Assembly: GCA_945872305.1 (NCBI GenBank)
Contig: CAMCAC010000004.1
Location: forward strand, 1 to 44,985
Length of the DNA stretch: 44,985 bases
Origin: Candidatus Kuenenia stuttgartensis
GTDB taxonomy: Bacteria > Planctomycetota > UBA11346
Direction: 5' to 3'
Of the stretch, positions 1-8,606 are shown piece by piece. Made by a program: the position numbers and the translations under genes. The notes beneath the pieces are model-generated. The model saw nothing but the letters and a program-made list of their open reading frames with translations, was not told the DNA's origin and made no database searches. How positions within the stretch are numbered: the first letter of the stretch is position 1; each line of letters starts with the position of its first letter.

Positions 1-647
1 TGCACGCCCTCGCCGCTCACATCGCGGGTGATCGAGACATTGCCGGCGGAGCGGGCGATTTTGTCGATCTCATCGACATAGATGATGCCCTGTTCGGCCC
101 GGGCCACATCGAAATCGGCGTTCTGGAGCAGTCGCAGGATGAGATTCTCGACATCCTCGCCGACATAGCCGGCCTCGGTCAGGGTCGTGGCGTCACCGAT
201 GGCGAACGGCACATTGAGCAACTTGGCGAGCACCCGGGCGATGGCGGTCTTGCCCGAGCCGGTGGGTCCGAGCATGAGGATGTTCGACTTCTCGAGTTCG
301 ACACCCTTGGCGGCGCTAGCGCTGTTGTGGCGCAGGCGCTTGTAGTGGTTGTGGACCGCCACGGCGATGGTCCGCTTGGCCTTTTCCTGACCGATGATGT
401 GCTGGTCGAGGTGGGCCTTGATCTCGGAGGGGGTCGGGACCTTGCCGTTGGCCTTGGCCATCTCGACCGGCCGCTTGCCGGGTTTGCCCTGGTCGCGGAG
501 CAACGTCGAGCATACATCGACGCATTCATTGCAGATGCTGGTCCCCGGGGGACCGGCGATGAGACGCATCACCTGGGCCGAGGTCCGGCCACAGAAACTG
601 CAGGTGTCATCGCCGCCCGGCGGCTGGTCGCGTCGGCTCTTGGCCAT
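1..647 (-). CDS. clpX: ATP-dependent Clp protease ATPase subunit ClpX (3' part missing)
   Basis: AAA+ unfoldase that recognises tagged or folded substrates and feeds them to the ClpP chamber in the cytoplasm. The visible 215 residues start [14 protein letters not shown] and carry the four-cysteine zinc-binding domain (CSFC and CNEC, about residues 15-45) and then the AAA+ Walker A motif GPTGSGKT. The conserved [11 protein letters not shown] stretch and Walker B (IIYIDEIDK) follow. The ATG at 647 is the only sensible start, 10 bases after the clpP stop, so the two genes form the usual clpP-clpX operon. The C-terminal half of the ATPase lies beyond the left edge of the window. Identification is secure. 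Confidence 0.97.
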   Translation of the reverse strand, partial: MAKSRRDQPPGGDDTCSFCGRTSAQVMRLIAGPPGTSICNECVDVCSTLLRDQGKPGKRPVEMAKANGKVPTPSEIKAHLDQHIIGQEKAKRTIAVAVHNHYKRLRHNSASAAKGVELEKSNILMLGPTGSGKTAIARVLAKLLNVPFAIGDATTLTEAGYVGEDVENLILRLLQNADFDVARAEQGIIYVDEIDKIARSAGNVSITRDVSGEGV

Positions 648-657
648 GGGATGTCCT

Positions 658-1239
658 TCAGGCCGGCTTGGCCACGACCTTGTCGATGATGCCGTAGGCG
701 CACGCCTCGTCCGCGCTCATGTAGTGGTCGCGCTCGGTGTCGCGGGTGATCTTGTCCACCGGCTGGGAGGTCTTGTCGGCGAGGATCCGGTTGAGTTCCT
801 TCTTCAGGCGGAGGAGTTCCTTGGCCTGGATCTCGATGTCCGACGCCTGGCCCTGGGTGCCACCCATGGGCTGGTGGATCATGATCCGGCTGTGGGGCAG
901 GGCGAAGCGCTTGCCCTTGGTGCCGGCGGCCAGGAGGAACGCCGCCATGCTCGCAGCCTGTCCGATGCACACCGTTGCCACATCGCAGGTCAGGTACTGC
1001 ATGGTGTCATAGATGGCGAACCCGGCATTCACCAGTCCGCCCGGTGAATTGATGTAGACGGTGATGTCCGCATCGCGCTTCTGGCTTTGCAGGAACAGCA
1101 GCTGGGCGACCACCACATTGGCCACGAAATCGTCGATCGGCTCGCCCAGGAAGATGATCCGGTCTTTGAGCAGACGGCTGTAAATGTCGTAGGTCCGCTC
1201 GCCGCGGGAGTCCTTCTCGATCACGTAGGGGATGGGCAT
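658..1239 (-). CDS. clpP: ATP-dependent Clp protease proteolytic subunit ClpP
   Basis: Serine peptidase that assembles into the tetradecameric chamber of Clp proteases. The 193-residue product has the usual family length. It shows the strand YINSPGG, the nucleophile segment [10 protein letters not shown] with the catalytic Ser, the His segment [11 protein letters not shown], and the acidic third member in the region after [11 protein letters not shown]. The ATG at 1239 gives the typical short N-terminus [20 protein letters not shown]; longer in-frame extensions upstream are not ClpP-like. It is the first gene of the clpP-clpX operon and diverges from a secreted HEAT protein. The 162-base divergent gap carries an inverted repeat, GGGGAGGG (1253-1260) with CCCTCCCC (1276-1283), of unknown role. 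Confidence 0.97.
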   Translation of the reverse strand: MPIPYVIEKDSRGERTYDIYSRLLKDRIIFLGEPIDDFVANVVVAQLLFLQSQKRDADITVYINSPGGLVNAGFAIYDTMQYLTCDVATVCIGQAASMAAFLLAAGTKGKRFALPHSRIMIHQPMGGTQGQASDIEIQAKELLRLKKELNRILADKTSQPVDKITRDTERDHYMSADEACAYGIIDKVVAKPA

Positions 1240-1401
1240 GCCTGCGACCCTAGGGGAGGGGGCCGGCGGTGCAAACCCTCCCCCTCGGAACCCCGTGATG
1301 CGCCCTCTGTCGCACACGGCGGAGCCTTGGAGGGGGATGTCCCCGTGCGACCTGCCCTGGTTGTCCGTTCTCCTTTGCACAGCCCTGTCCAGGATCCCTG
1401 C

Positions 1402-2931
1402 ATGTTCCGCTCCCTCATCGTGCTCGCCCTTGCCACCTCGGCCTTCGCCGCGTCGTTCGAGGAAGAGCTGGGCGAACGGCAATCAGGACTCGACCGGACC
1501 AGCGCCGACCAGGTGTTCGAGCTGGGCAACTGGTGCCGGGACCAAGGCAAGATGATCAAAGCCCGGGAATTCTGGAACCAGACGATCCGGCTGGACAAGG
1601 ATCACGAAGGGGCCCGCGCCGCCCTCGGCTTCGTCCGCCAGGGCGACCGTTGGGTGTCGGGCAAGTTCGCCGACAAGGGGGTGGCTCCCGCCGGTGGCGG
1701 CTCGCCGGCGGCCGGAGGGGGCCAGCCCCGGGCCGGCGGGCCGGGCCCCGCCGCCAAGGATGTTCCCTGGGATCTGGCGGTTCCCCGGGATCCCCGGCCG
1801 GAAGACACCTTCATCACCACCTACATCCAGCGGATGAATTCCCTCGCCAACGACTCGGGGGACATGGAAGTTTCCATCAACACATTGGCTGACAACTACC
1901 TGGACGTGGGGATACCGCGTCTCTGCCAGGCCATGCTGGACCCCTCATGGCGCGATCTCGCGGGGGCATCCGGGGTCATCCTGCGGGTCTCGAGTCCGCG
2001 CACCGGTCAAGGGACGATCGAGCCGGTCCGCCCACTCCTGCCCTTCCTGATGAAGGCCAGCGAGCGGGTCGCCGATGCAGACGATCTGGCGGCGTTCTGC
2101 TACGCGATCGGCGGGTTCCGGGACAAGCGTACCGTGCCACGGCTTGTGGAACTCATGGATTTCGCCAACAAGGATGTCCAGGATGCCGCCGCCGAGGCGA
2201 TCACCCAGGTCACTTTCATGCCGCGCAAGTCGGTGAATGCCGGCAGCGCCAAGGCATGGTGGGACCGCTACCATGCGACCCCTGACCGGGAGATCTTCCT
2301 CGCCATGGTCCGCGACAGCGATCCGGCGGTGGTCATCGGGGCGGCGGAAGGTCTCGCCCAGTTCCGCGACGCCGCCATCGGCCCCGCCCTGGTGAAGGTG
2401 CTGCGCAGCGATGATCGGCAGCCGGTCATCCGGGCCATCGAGCTGGTCAAGCGGATCACCGGTCAGGACTGGGGCCTGCGTCCCGGGCCGGCCGCCGATC
2501 GCAAGAAGCAGGTCGACAATTTCGACAAATGGTGGCGGGACGAGGGTTCGACCAGGGCGTGGCCCGAGGATGCGCGCCGGGAGGCCGCCGAAGCCGGTCG
2601 CCCCAAGCCGAAGACCGATCCGGCAACCCGCTGGGTCGCCGATCTCGGCTCGGTCACCGGCCAGAACGCCGCCACCGCCGAACAGAACCTGAGGGCAGCC
2701 GGGGTCGCCGCGGTGCCGGCCCTGCTGACCGGCCTGGAGAGCCCCAACCAGATCGTCCGGGTGAAGGCCTACGACCTGCTCAAGGTGATCAGCAAGCAGG
2801 CCCTGCCCTTCGACCCGCGCGCTGCCGACGAGGCACGCAAAGGGCAGGTGCAGGCGTGGAAGGGCTGGGCCGAGGAGCAGGGGCTCCTCGGCGACAACAA
2901 GGACGAGGGAGCCGAGGAACCGGCCCGGTGA
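1402..2931 (+). CDS. secreted HEAT-repeat protein of unknown function
   Basis: 509 residues starting with a clear Sec signal peptide, [16 protein letters not shown], probably cleaved before ASF. A short TPR-like segment (about residues 20-75, ending near [11 protein letters not shown]) is followed by a low-complexity Gly/Ala/Pro linker at about residues 95-115. From about residue 150 to the end there are helical HEAT-like repeats of the type [21 protein letters not shown] and [11 protein letters not shown]. Such proteins act as periplasmic or cell-surface protein-binding scaffolds, but no partner can be named. The stop overlaps the GTG start of the next gene by two bases, so the two are translationally coupled. 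The ATG at 1402 is chosen because the signal peptide begins there. Confidence 0.8.
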   Translation: MFRSLIVLALATSAFAASFEEELGERQSGLDRTSADQVFELGNWCRDQGKMIKAREFWNQTIRLDKDHEGARAALGFVRQGDRWVSGKFADKGVAPAGGGSPAAGGGQPRAGGPGPAAKDVPWDLAVPRDPRPEDTFITTYIQRMNSLANDSGDMEVSINTLADNYLDVGIPRLCQAMLDPSWRDLAGASGVILRVSSPRTGQGTIEPVRPLLPFLMKASERVADADDLAAFCYAIGGFRDKRTVPRLVELMDFANKDVQDAAAEAITQVTFMPRKSVNAGSAKAWWDRYHATPDREIFLAMVRDSDPAVVIGAAEGLAQFRDAAIGPALVKVLRSDDRQPVIRAIELVKRITGQDWGLRPGPAADRKKQVDNFDKWWRDEGSTRAWPEDARREAAEAGRPKPKTDPATRWVADLGSVTGQNAATAEQNLRAAGVAAVPALLTGLESPNQIVRVKAYDLLKVISKQALPFDPRAADEARKGQVQAWKGWAEEQGLLGDNKDEGAEEPAR

Positions 2932-3620
2932 GCGGACCGGACCGGGCATCGGTGCTCCGGCAGGTCGCCGCGGTCAGGGCCGAAGTGGCTGCAGCAGCCC
3001 ATGCTGCCGGCCGGGATCCCGCGGGCATCCGGATCATCGCCGTGACCAAGTCCCAGGGCCCGGAAGTGCTGCCCTGGCTGGCCGAGGCGGGAATCACGGA
3101 TTTCGGGGAAAACCGCCTCGACCACTTGGCCTTGATGCGATCCGCCGTGGATTCGGCGGCCTTCCGATTCCATGCCATCGGCCGGGTCCAGGGACGCCAA
3201 TTCGCCGACCTGGTGCCCCTTGCTGATGAACTGCACAGCCTCGCCGACCCCGGGCATCTCGACCGTCTGGTCCGGGCCGTGACCACCGTCGGAAGGGGGC
3301 CGATGCCGGTCTACATCCAGGTCAACACCTCGGGCGAAGCCGCCAAGGCTGGTGGCTCCCCGGCGGATGCGCAGTGGCTGACCGAGGCCGTCCGGACACA
3401 GTCATGCTTGAGGCTCCAAGGGCTCATGACCATGGCGCCGCCCCGGGGAACGGTCCCCGACGCGGATATCCTGGCGGCATTCCATGACCTTGCGGTGCTG
3501 GGCCGGGATCTCGGGACCGAACGGCTCAGCATGGGCATGAGCGAGGATTTCACGCTGGCCATCCAGGCGGGCGCGACCGACCTGCGGATCGGGAGCCGGC
3601 TGTTCGCCCCATGGCCGTGA
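2928..3620 (+). CDS. yggS: YggS/PROSC family PLP homeostasis protein
   Basis: Pyridoxal-phosphate-binding protein of the YggS (PLPBP) family, a cytoplasmic protein that buffers PLP and affects amino-acid and keto-acid balance. The 230-residue length matches the family. Visible marks are the PLP lysine in IIAVTKSQG (family pattern AVSK/AVTK), FGENRLDHL, FHAIGRVQGRQ (family pattern HFIGHLQ) and, near the C-terminus, RLSMGMSEDFTLAIQAGAT with LRIGSRLFAP, which is the diagnostic YggS signature. The GTG at 2928 overlaps the upstream stop (GTGA) and gives a normal N-terminus. The HQ of the HIGxLQ motif is altered to GRVQ, a minor deviation. The 3' end overlaps the next gene by 10 bases. Confidence 0.93.
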   Translation: MSGPDRASVLRQVAAVRAEVAAAAHAAGRDPAGIRIIAVTKSQGPEVLPWLAEAGITDFGENRLDHLALMRSAVDSAAFRFHAIGRVQGRQFADLVPLADELHSLADPGHLDRLVRAVTTVGRGPMPVYIQVNTSGEAAKAGGSPADAQWLTEAVRTQSCLRLQGLMTMAPPRGTVPDADILAAFHDLAVLGRDLGTERLSMGMSEDFTLAIQAGATDLRIGSRLFAPWP

Positions 3621-4264
3621 GCGGACCTGTGGATCTGCAACGCCAACTGGCCGCCTGGGTCGATGTGATCCGGGTACGCGCGGCCCGTCGAAGCGTGATC
3701 CGTTACGGCCATAACCGATTGAAACAACGCGTTCTCGCGGTGGATCCCAGCATTCTGACCGACCCCGAAGCCGGTGCGGCGCTGTCTGCCTGGCTGGCCA
3801 GCCGCGGGCGCATCCGAGGTCCGCTCCGGGATCTGATCTCGCGCTGCGAAAGCCGGCAGATCATCGAGCCGCCCTTCCTGTTGCCGGCATCCGGTGTCGT
3901 GCCGGATCTCGACGCACGCCTCCGGATCATCCACCCGGCCGCAGCTCCGGGCACTCCCATGCCTGAGATCAGGTGGGGACGCGCAACCCGGGGTCGCCTG
4001 CGCTCCATCCGATTTGGCAGTTACCATCGCCTCGACGCCCTGATCCGCATCCATCCCCGGCTCGCACGACCCTGGGTTGCGGACCTGTTCGTCGATGCCG
4101 TCATCCATCACGAACTCTGTCATCATCGCCAGGCCTGTGCGCCGATCCGCGGTGAGCGCACCCACAGCGCCCGGTTCCGGGCCTGGGACCGCGCCTTCCC
4201 GGGTCACTCCGACGCCGAGCGCTGGATGCGAAGCCATCTCGCCCGACTCCTCTCCGACGAGTGA
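3611..4264 (+). CDS. SprT-like zinc metallopeptidase domain protein
   Basis: 217 residues with the metallopeptidase core VIHHELCHHRQ (HExxH variant HELCH) at about residues 161-171. A downstream histidine-containing segment, HSARFRAWDRAFPGHSDAERWM, resembles the third metal ligand region of SprT/YgjP (M48-like gluzincin) proteins. The N-terminal half is basic and helical, which would suit a nucleic-acid-associated protein; SprT-family members such as Spartan act on DNA-protein crosslinks, but that function is only an analogy here. The ATG at 3611 lies inside the end of yggS, so the two are co-translated. Gene length and motif spacing look intact. Confidence 0.72.
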   Translation: MAVSGPVDLQRQLAAWVDVIRVRAARRSVIRYGHNRLKQRVLAVDPSILTDPEAGAALSAWLASRGRIRGPLRDLISRCESRQIIEPPFLLPASGVVPDLDARLRIIHPAAAPGTPMPEIRWGRATRGRLRSIRFGSYHRLDALIRIHPRLARPWVADLFVDAVIHHELCHHRQACAPIRGERTHSARFRAWDRAFPGHSDAERWMRSHLARLLSDE

Positions 4265-4705
4265 CGACTTGTCCACAAATCGCATAATGCACAGGAGTGA
4301 CTGGGGATAACCCGACTAGAATACAACATAATAAATATTATCGGACATATAACATCAGGCCCACACAATTCTGACCAGTCGGTCTATTCGCGTGCCATGC
4401 ATCTCGCTCCAGATGCAGCAGGCATCCGCAGGAAAGAGCAAAGCCCAGGGATTTTCGATCGCCGATGTCCGGGTGTCCGCCGGAGCCTCCCGACCGGGTT
4501 CACGCCATGACGAAGGCAGGCGGCCAACGCATGGCATGTCCTTGATCCGATGGTTGCTGAAGCTGCGGGCCGCCTGAATCCGGACATCAGCAGGGCGGCA
4601 CCCGTGCGGAACCGCCATGCCAGATGCTGTTGGCCACATGGCCAGCCGTCCGACGGGGTTGAACCGTGGCAATCCGACCGCGTTCTCCATCCTGTGCTCG
4701 CCACC
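4265..4705. other. 441-base non-coding region with AT-rich patch and DnaA-box-like sites
   Basis: No convincing gene. TTGTCCACA at 4269-4277 differs by one base from the E. coli DnaA-box consensus TTATCCACA, and TGGGGATAA at 4302-4310 is the complement of TTATCCCCA, also one base off. Between 4315 and 4356 is a run that is almost pure A/T in an otherwise GC-rich window, including the palindrome ATAATA-AA-TATTAT (4328-4341 region). This could be a small origin-type or DnaA-controlled element, or simply the promoter of the sigma-factor gene that follows. The remaining 350 bases up to the sigma gene are GC-rich with no recognisable signal. Confidence 0.45.
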
Positions 4706-5302
4706 GTGACCACCTGCGACACCACCGATGACGATGCGGCCGTGATGTCCCGCATCCGAGAGAGCGACCACGGGGCTGTCGAGATCCTCGTCCGCCGCTA
4801 TCAGCGCGAACTGGTCGGTTTCTTCTATAACCAGTGCTGGGATCAAGGTGTCGCTGAGGAACTTGCCCAGGATACCTTCGTCAACCTGTACCGGGCCCGG
4901 GAGCGCTGGGTGCCCACTGCCAAGGTCAGGACGTACCTGTACCGTATCGCCCACAATTTATGGATCGATCATCTCCGCCGCCGTCGCCGCCTGGTCTCGC
5001 TCGACCAGGAAGACGACGACGGAGGCAGTCTCGTCGATGGACTCGCGGCACCCCGGCAGGATTCCGCCACATCCGACCCAGGGCGCAGCGATCGCATCCG
5101 TGAGCGGGTGCAGACCGCCCTTGGTCGTCTTGGTGCCGGACATCGCGAGGTGTTCCTGCTCGCCAACAATCAGGCCATGCGCTACCACGAGATCGCTGAG
5201 GTCCTTGGGATCCCGGAAGGCACGGTGAAAAGCCGGATGCACCACGCCGTCCGCGTCCTCCGGGAATCCTTGGCGGATCTCATAGAGGAGATGCAGCCGT
5301 GA
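4706..5302 (+). CDS. ECF-type RNA polymerase sigma factor (sigma-70 family)
   Basis: Small group IV sigma factor, about 198 residues from the chosen GTG at 4706. Region 2 runs from DDDAAVMSRIRESDHGAVE through VRRYQRELVGFFYNQ, AEELAQDTFVNLYRA and VRTYLYRIAHNLWIDHLRRR (core binding and -10 recognition). Region 4 is ALGRLGAGHREVFLLANNQ with MRYHEIAEVLGIPEGTVKSR (-35 recognition helix-turn-helix). The start is uncertain: GTG 4694 or the open frame back to 4550 are alternatives, and ATG 4745 would cut into region 2. The gene overlaps the next one (GTGA), which encodes a one-pass membrane protein in the position of an anti-sigma factor. Confidence 0.9.
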   Translation: MTTCDTTDDDAAVMSRIRESDHGAVEILVRRYQRELVGFFYNQCWDQGVAEELAQDTFVNLYRARERWVPTAKVRTYLYRIAHNLWIDHLRRRRRLVSLDQEDDDGGSLVDGLAAPRQDSATSDPGRSDRIRERVQTALGRLGAGHREVFLLANNQAMRYHEIAEVLGIPEGTVKSRMHHAVRVLRESLADLIEEMQP

Positions 5303-6744
5303 GCCCCCGCGACGACCAGGGATCGCCTTGGCCTGATGCCGACGCCCCTGATGAGGACCGGTTGCCGGGCCGCCTGGGTGATCTGGTACGCGGCGCGTTG
5401 AGCCCGGCGACCCCGACCGACGCCGCCCCCCTGGTCCGGCTCCGATTGGCCGAGCCGGATCCCGACCGGTCCGTGGACCGTCTGTATGAGCAGGGTCGAT
5501 GCGACGATCCCGAACTGGCCGCCCTTGCCCGCTTGGTGGCCGTTGCGGCGCTTCCGAACCCAGGCATCGACCTGAGCGCCCGGGTCCTGACGGCCATCCA
5601 GCAGCCAGCCCGCAGTTCCCGTCGGCTCGCCGAGACCGGTTCAGTCGCCCTTGATGGCGATGGACGGCGGCGGGTCTGGTGGTGGGTATGTGTCGGTCAT
5701 CTGGCTGCCGCCCTGGTGCTGGTGGTTCTTCGCCCCGCGTCCGAGGCTGGTTCCGTCGAGGAGAATGCTGGCCCAGCCCAAATCATGGCCACGGCGGCCC
5801 CCTCCCGCCCGGCCACCTGGAGCGATGGCGGCGCCTCGCTCCTGGCCACCCGTGCCCGTCTGGTCAGCCGGTCCGCCCTTGCCGATTCCCACGGTCTGGG
5901 TGCGGTCCAGCCGGTGGTGCGCGGCTCCGTGGCCTGGCTGGTCGCCCAGCAGCGGATTGGTGGTCCCGACGATGGGCGGCTCGCTCCGATGGATCTCGGC
6001 CCCGACCGGGCCCTGGCCGTCCAGGCGTTCGCCACCCTGGCGATGCTCGGCGAGGGGCTCGATGACCATGAGCGCGAGATCGCCATCCACCGGTCCCTGG
6101 CCTGGATCGGGCGCCAGCCCTCGCCGCAGGATCCCCAGGCCCTCGCCGCCATCGCCTGGTGTCGGGTCGAAGCCAGCCTGTTGACCGGTGATCCTGACTG
6201 GCGTCGCCAGGCGGAAATCGACCTCGCCCGGCTGCCGCCCATGGCCGCGGGCCCGGCTGCGGCGGCGGCCGTGTTGGCCTTGGAGACGGCCAACGCCGGT
6301 GGCCTGGAAGTGCCCCGCCGACTGCTCGAATCGGTCCGCCGCCAGATCGGCCGACCGCTGCCCAAGGACGAGGATCCGACCCTGCTCGGCCTGTCAGCCC
6401 TGACCAGGATGATCCTCGGCCTGCGCGGCCTGACCAGCACGACCGCTTCCCTGGATCGCCTGGATCGCCTCCCCGTGGCCCCGGTGGCGGACCCGCTTGC
6501 CTGGATCGCCCCCAGTCTGGCCCTGCGAGAGGCCGGCGGCGAACGCTGGGATCGCTGGGTCGCCACCCGGCTGCTGCCGCTTGCCCGCCGCTTCGAGCCG
6601 GTCGGGAGTGAACGCTGGGCCATGCCCGGTGAGGCCGTCCGCTGGGCGGGCGACGCCGGTGGCCCGGTGGCGGCCACGGCCTGGGCGGTGCTGTGCCTCC
6701 AGGCCCCCTACCGGACGGTCCCCCTGGCGGGTTCCGGCCGCTGA
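5299..6744 (+). CDS. putative anti-sigma / membrane protein with cyclase-like repeats
   Basis: 481 residues, GTG start overlapping the sigma-factor stop. A soluble N-terminal part (about 1-120) is followed by one transmembrane helix, roughly WWWVCVGHLAAALVLVVL (about residues 125-143), so the N-terminus is probably cytoplasmic and the large C-terminus outside the membrane. No zinc-binding HxxxCxxC anti-sigma motif is present. The C-terminal 300 residues are helical and begin with VAWLVAQQRIGGPDDGRLAP, reminiscent of the repeated units of squalene-hopene cyclase/prenyltransferase alpha-alpha barrels, used as a non-enzymatic domain in some PVC membrane proteins. Anti-sigma role is inferred only from gene coupling and topology. 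Confidence 0.6.
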   Translation: MSPRDDQGSPWPDADAPDEDRLPGRLGDLVRGALSPATPTDAAPLVRLRLAEPDPDRSVDRLYEQGRCDDPELAALARLVAVAALPNPGIDLSARVLTAIQQPARSSRRLAETGSVALDGDGRRRVWWWVCVGHLAAALVLVVLRPASEAGSVEENAGPAQIMATAAPSRPATWSDGGASLLATRARLVSRSALADSHGLGAVQPVVRGSVAWLVAQQRIGGPDDGRLAPMDLGPDRALAVQAFATLAMLGEGLDDHEREIAIHRSLAWIGRQPSPQDPQALAAIAWCRVEASLLTGDPDWRRQAEIDLARLPPMAAGPAAAAAVLALETANAGGLEVPRRLLESVRRQIGRPLPKDEDPTLLGLSALTRMILGLRGLTSTTASLDRLDRLPVAPVADPLAWIAPSLALREAGGERWDRWVATRLLPLARRFEPVGSERWAMPGEAVRWAGDAGGPVAATAWAVLCLQAPYRTVPLAGSGR

Positions 6745-6751
6745 TCAGCGG
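6738..6751. terminator. palindrome holding both stop codons of convergent genes
   Basis: CCGCTGATCAGCGG is a perfect 14-base palindrome. Its centre TGA|TCA is the stop of the plus-strand membrane protein (6742-6744) directly abutting the complement of the trmD stop (6745-6747). There is no spacer and no U-tract; it may act as a short bidirectional 3'-end hairpin, but the loopless palindrome is weak as RNA. Confidence 0.35.
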
Positions 6752-7410
6752 TCGCCGGATTCCGGCTTGGCCGTGCGCCGCCAGGCGGCGATGCCCCGAT
6801 GGTCGCCGGCGATGAGCGCCTCGGGGACATCCAGACCCCTGAACGTCCGCGGCCGGGTGTAGCTGGGATGATCGAGGCTGCCGTCGGCGGCGAATGAATC
6901 CTGGACTGCCGACTCCGGATCATTCAGCGCGCCCGGCAGGAGCCGGGCGATCGCATCGATGATCACCAACGCCGCCGGCTCACCACCGCTCAGCACATAA
7001 TCGCCAACCGACACGCCTTCCGGGCGGTAGAGGTCCTGGATCCGGCGGTCGATGCCTTCGTAGTGGCCGCACAGGATGACCAGGCGGGGCTCGGCCGCCA
7101 GTTCCCGGACAAAGGCCTGATCCAGACGACGACCCTGAGGATCGGTGATCAGCAGACGCGGACGAGGATCCCGGGCCAGAATGCGATCCAGGCAGCCGGC
7201 GATCGGCGGGGCCATGAGGACCATGCCCGGTCCACCGCCGAATGGCCGATCGTCGACCACCCGGTGGCGACCGCCCGCATACGCCCGGGGATCATGGACG
7301 GCAAGATCCAGAATGCCGCGACGACGGGCTCGGCCGACGATGGAATGGTCGCAGCCGGCGGTGATCAGGTCAGGAAACAGGGTGATGACATCGACGTTCA
7401 CGGTCACCAT
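6745..7410 (-). CDS. trmD: tRNA (guanine37-N1)-methyltransferase TrmD
   Basis: SAM-dependent SPOUT methyltransferase that makes m1G37 in tRNAs reading CNN codons, preventing frameshifts. The 221-residue protein shows VDVITLFPDLI at the N-terminus, DDRPFGGGPGMVLMAPP, the cofactor-knot segment LVILCGHYEGIDRR, and VSVGDYVLSGGEPAALVIIDA, all diagnostic. The C-terminal segment HPSYTRP is also present. It is shorter than the E. coli enzyme (255 residues) because the C-terminal helical tail is trimmed. The usual ribosomal partners rpsP, rimM and rplS are not next to it; it stands apart, convergent with the sigma/anti-sigma pair. ATG 7410 gives MVTVNVDVI; an internal GTG at the fourth residue is also possible. 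Confidence 0.95.
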   Translation of the reverse strand: MVTVNVDVITLFPDLITAGCDHSIVGRARRRGILDLAVHDPRAYAGGRHRVVDDRPFGGGPGMVLMAPPIAGCLDRILARDPRPRLLITDPQGRRLDQAFVRELAAEPRLVILCGHYEGIDRRIQDLYRPEGVSVGDYVLSGGEPAALVIIDAIARLLPGALNDPESAVQDSFAADGSLDHPSYTRPRTFRGLDVPEALIAGDHRGIAAWRRTAKPESGDR

Positions 7411-7453
7411 GGTGGCGCATCCGCCGGCCCCGCCAGGGGACCCGGCGCCCGGT

Positions 7454-8530
7454 TCAGGCGGCGGCCGTGGACCAGCGGATCAGGCCTTCCCGGGTTCGCA
7501 TCCGGACTTCATCGGTCCAGGGAACGCCCGGATCGATCCCGGCGAGCGGTCGCGGATCGCGGCCGAGCACCTTGGCGATCGCCAGGATGGCGGAGTCACC
7601 CACCGTGCGTGCCACAGGACGGCCGAACCCATCCTGGTCGCGCCACGTGGACAGTCGGGGATTGCCCACTGCATCGACCAGCTGGGCCACGGATTCCCCG
7701 GCAACCGGATCGACGCATGTGGCTGGCAGCAATCCTGCCTGCCGACACAGCCGCTGCAGGCGCCGGCGTTCCTCGGACCACGGCAACCAGGCGAGAAGAC
7801 GGAAGATTGCCGCTGCCTGTCGCGGATTCCGTTGATGGCACCCGGCATCCGCCGATGCGATCAGCCAGGCCAAGGCGCCCCGGGCAACCGCCAAGGCCGG
7901 AGCCAAGGCGGGAATCGCCATCTCCGACATCTCCTCGACCGGCATCTCGTCCACCACCAGGGCTCCCGCGCGCTGAGGTGGCGCCGTCAGATCCCGCTCG
8001 GCCATCGCCACCGCGGACAGCACCAGGGAACGGGCGGCTTCAGGGACCTGGGCCCGGATCAGGATCACCGGCAGGGCCATGACCGCCTCGTCCCTGAGGC
8101 TGCTGAGATAACTGACCGGCGCACCGGCCAAGGCATCCGTGATCCGCAGCCGATCCCTGGGCTGGTAGGGATCCAGGCCCTCGGTCGTGCCACGGGGGTG
8201 CGGCGACCAGCCGACCACTTCACGACTGATATGTCCGAGATGAGCGGGGTCGACGATGCCGGTGTCGTCCGCGTCCACGATGCAATCGGGACCGGATCGG
8301 ACATGGTGCCGGAGGCCGATCAGCCAGGAGCCATCCGCGAGATGCGCATGCAGTCCGTTGTGGGATAATCCGTAGGCGCCATCCGGACCGATCCGGGTTG
8401 CCGCGGCGTGTCCGATGCGGAATGAGCAGCCTCGGGCATCCGGCATCCCACCGTGCAAGGCGTCGCCAACGATGCTCGACACGGAACCGAGATCGGCGGC
8501 CAGGGCAAGGCTGCTCATGGCGGCCAGCAT
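7454..8530 (-). CDS. conserved-looking protein of unknown function
   Basis: 358 residues, not recognised. The N-terminus MLAAMSSLALAADLGSVSS could be a short signal-like segment or simply a helix. The first 100 residues are rich in His, Gly and Asp (SFRIGHAAATRIG, HNGLHAHLADGSWLIGLRHH), with alternating short strands. The rest is Ala/Leu/Arg-rich and helical, ending DPGVPWTDEVRMRTREGLIRW. No catalytic motif could be assigned. It follows the 165-residue DNA-binding-like gene on the same strand and precedes trmD by 43 bases, so it may share their transcript. ATG 8518 (MSSLALAADLG) is an alternative start. Codon pattern and length support a real gene. Confidence 0.6.
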   Translation of the reverse strand: MLAAMSSLALAADLGSVSSIVGDALHGGMPDARGCSFRIGHAAATRIGPDGAYGLSHNGLHAHLADGSWLIGLRHHVRSGPDCIVDADDTGIVDPAHLGHISREVVGWSPHPRGTTEGLDPYQPRDRLRITDALAGAPVSYLSSLRDEAVMALPVILIRAQVPEAARSLVLSAVAMAERDLTAPPQRAGALVVDEMPVEEMSEMAIPALAPALAVARGALAWLIASADAGCHQRNPRQAAAIFRLLAWLPWSEERRRLQRLCRQAGLLPATCVDPVAGESVAQLVDAVGNPRLSTWRDQDGFGRPVARTVGDSAILAIAKVLGRDPRPLAGIDPGVPWTDEVRMRTREGLIRWSTAAA

Positions 8531-8606
8531 AGTCGATGGTCCAGCTGCTCGCTATGCGGCCCCCTCTTTGTGCGACAAGGACTTGGGCCAGACCGTCGGT
8601 GGGTGT

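Noticed and set aside
1240-1401. GGGGAGGG/CCCTCCCC inverted repeat between clpP and the HEAT gene considered as a terminator.
   Set aside because: The two genes diverge, so a terminator is not expected there; it is left as an unassigned repeat.
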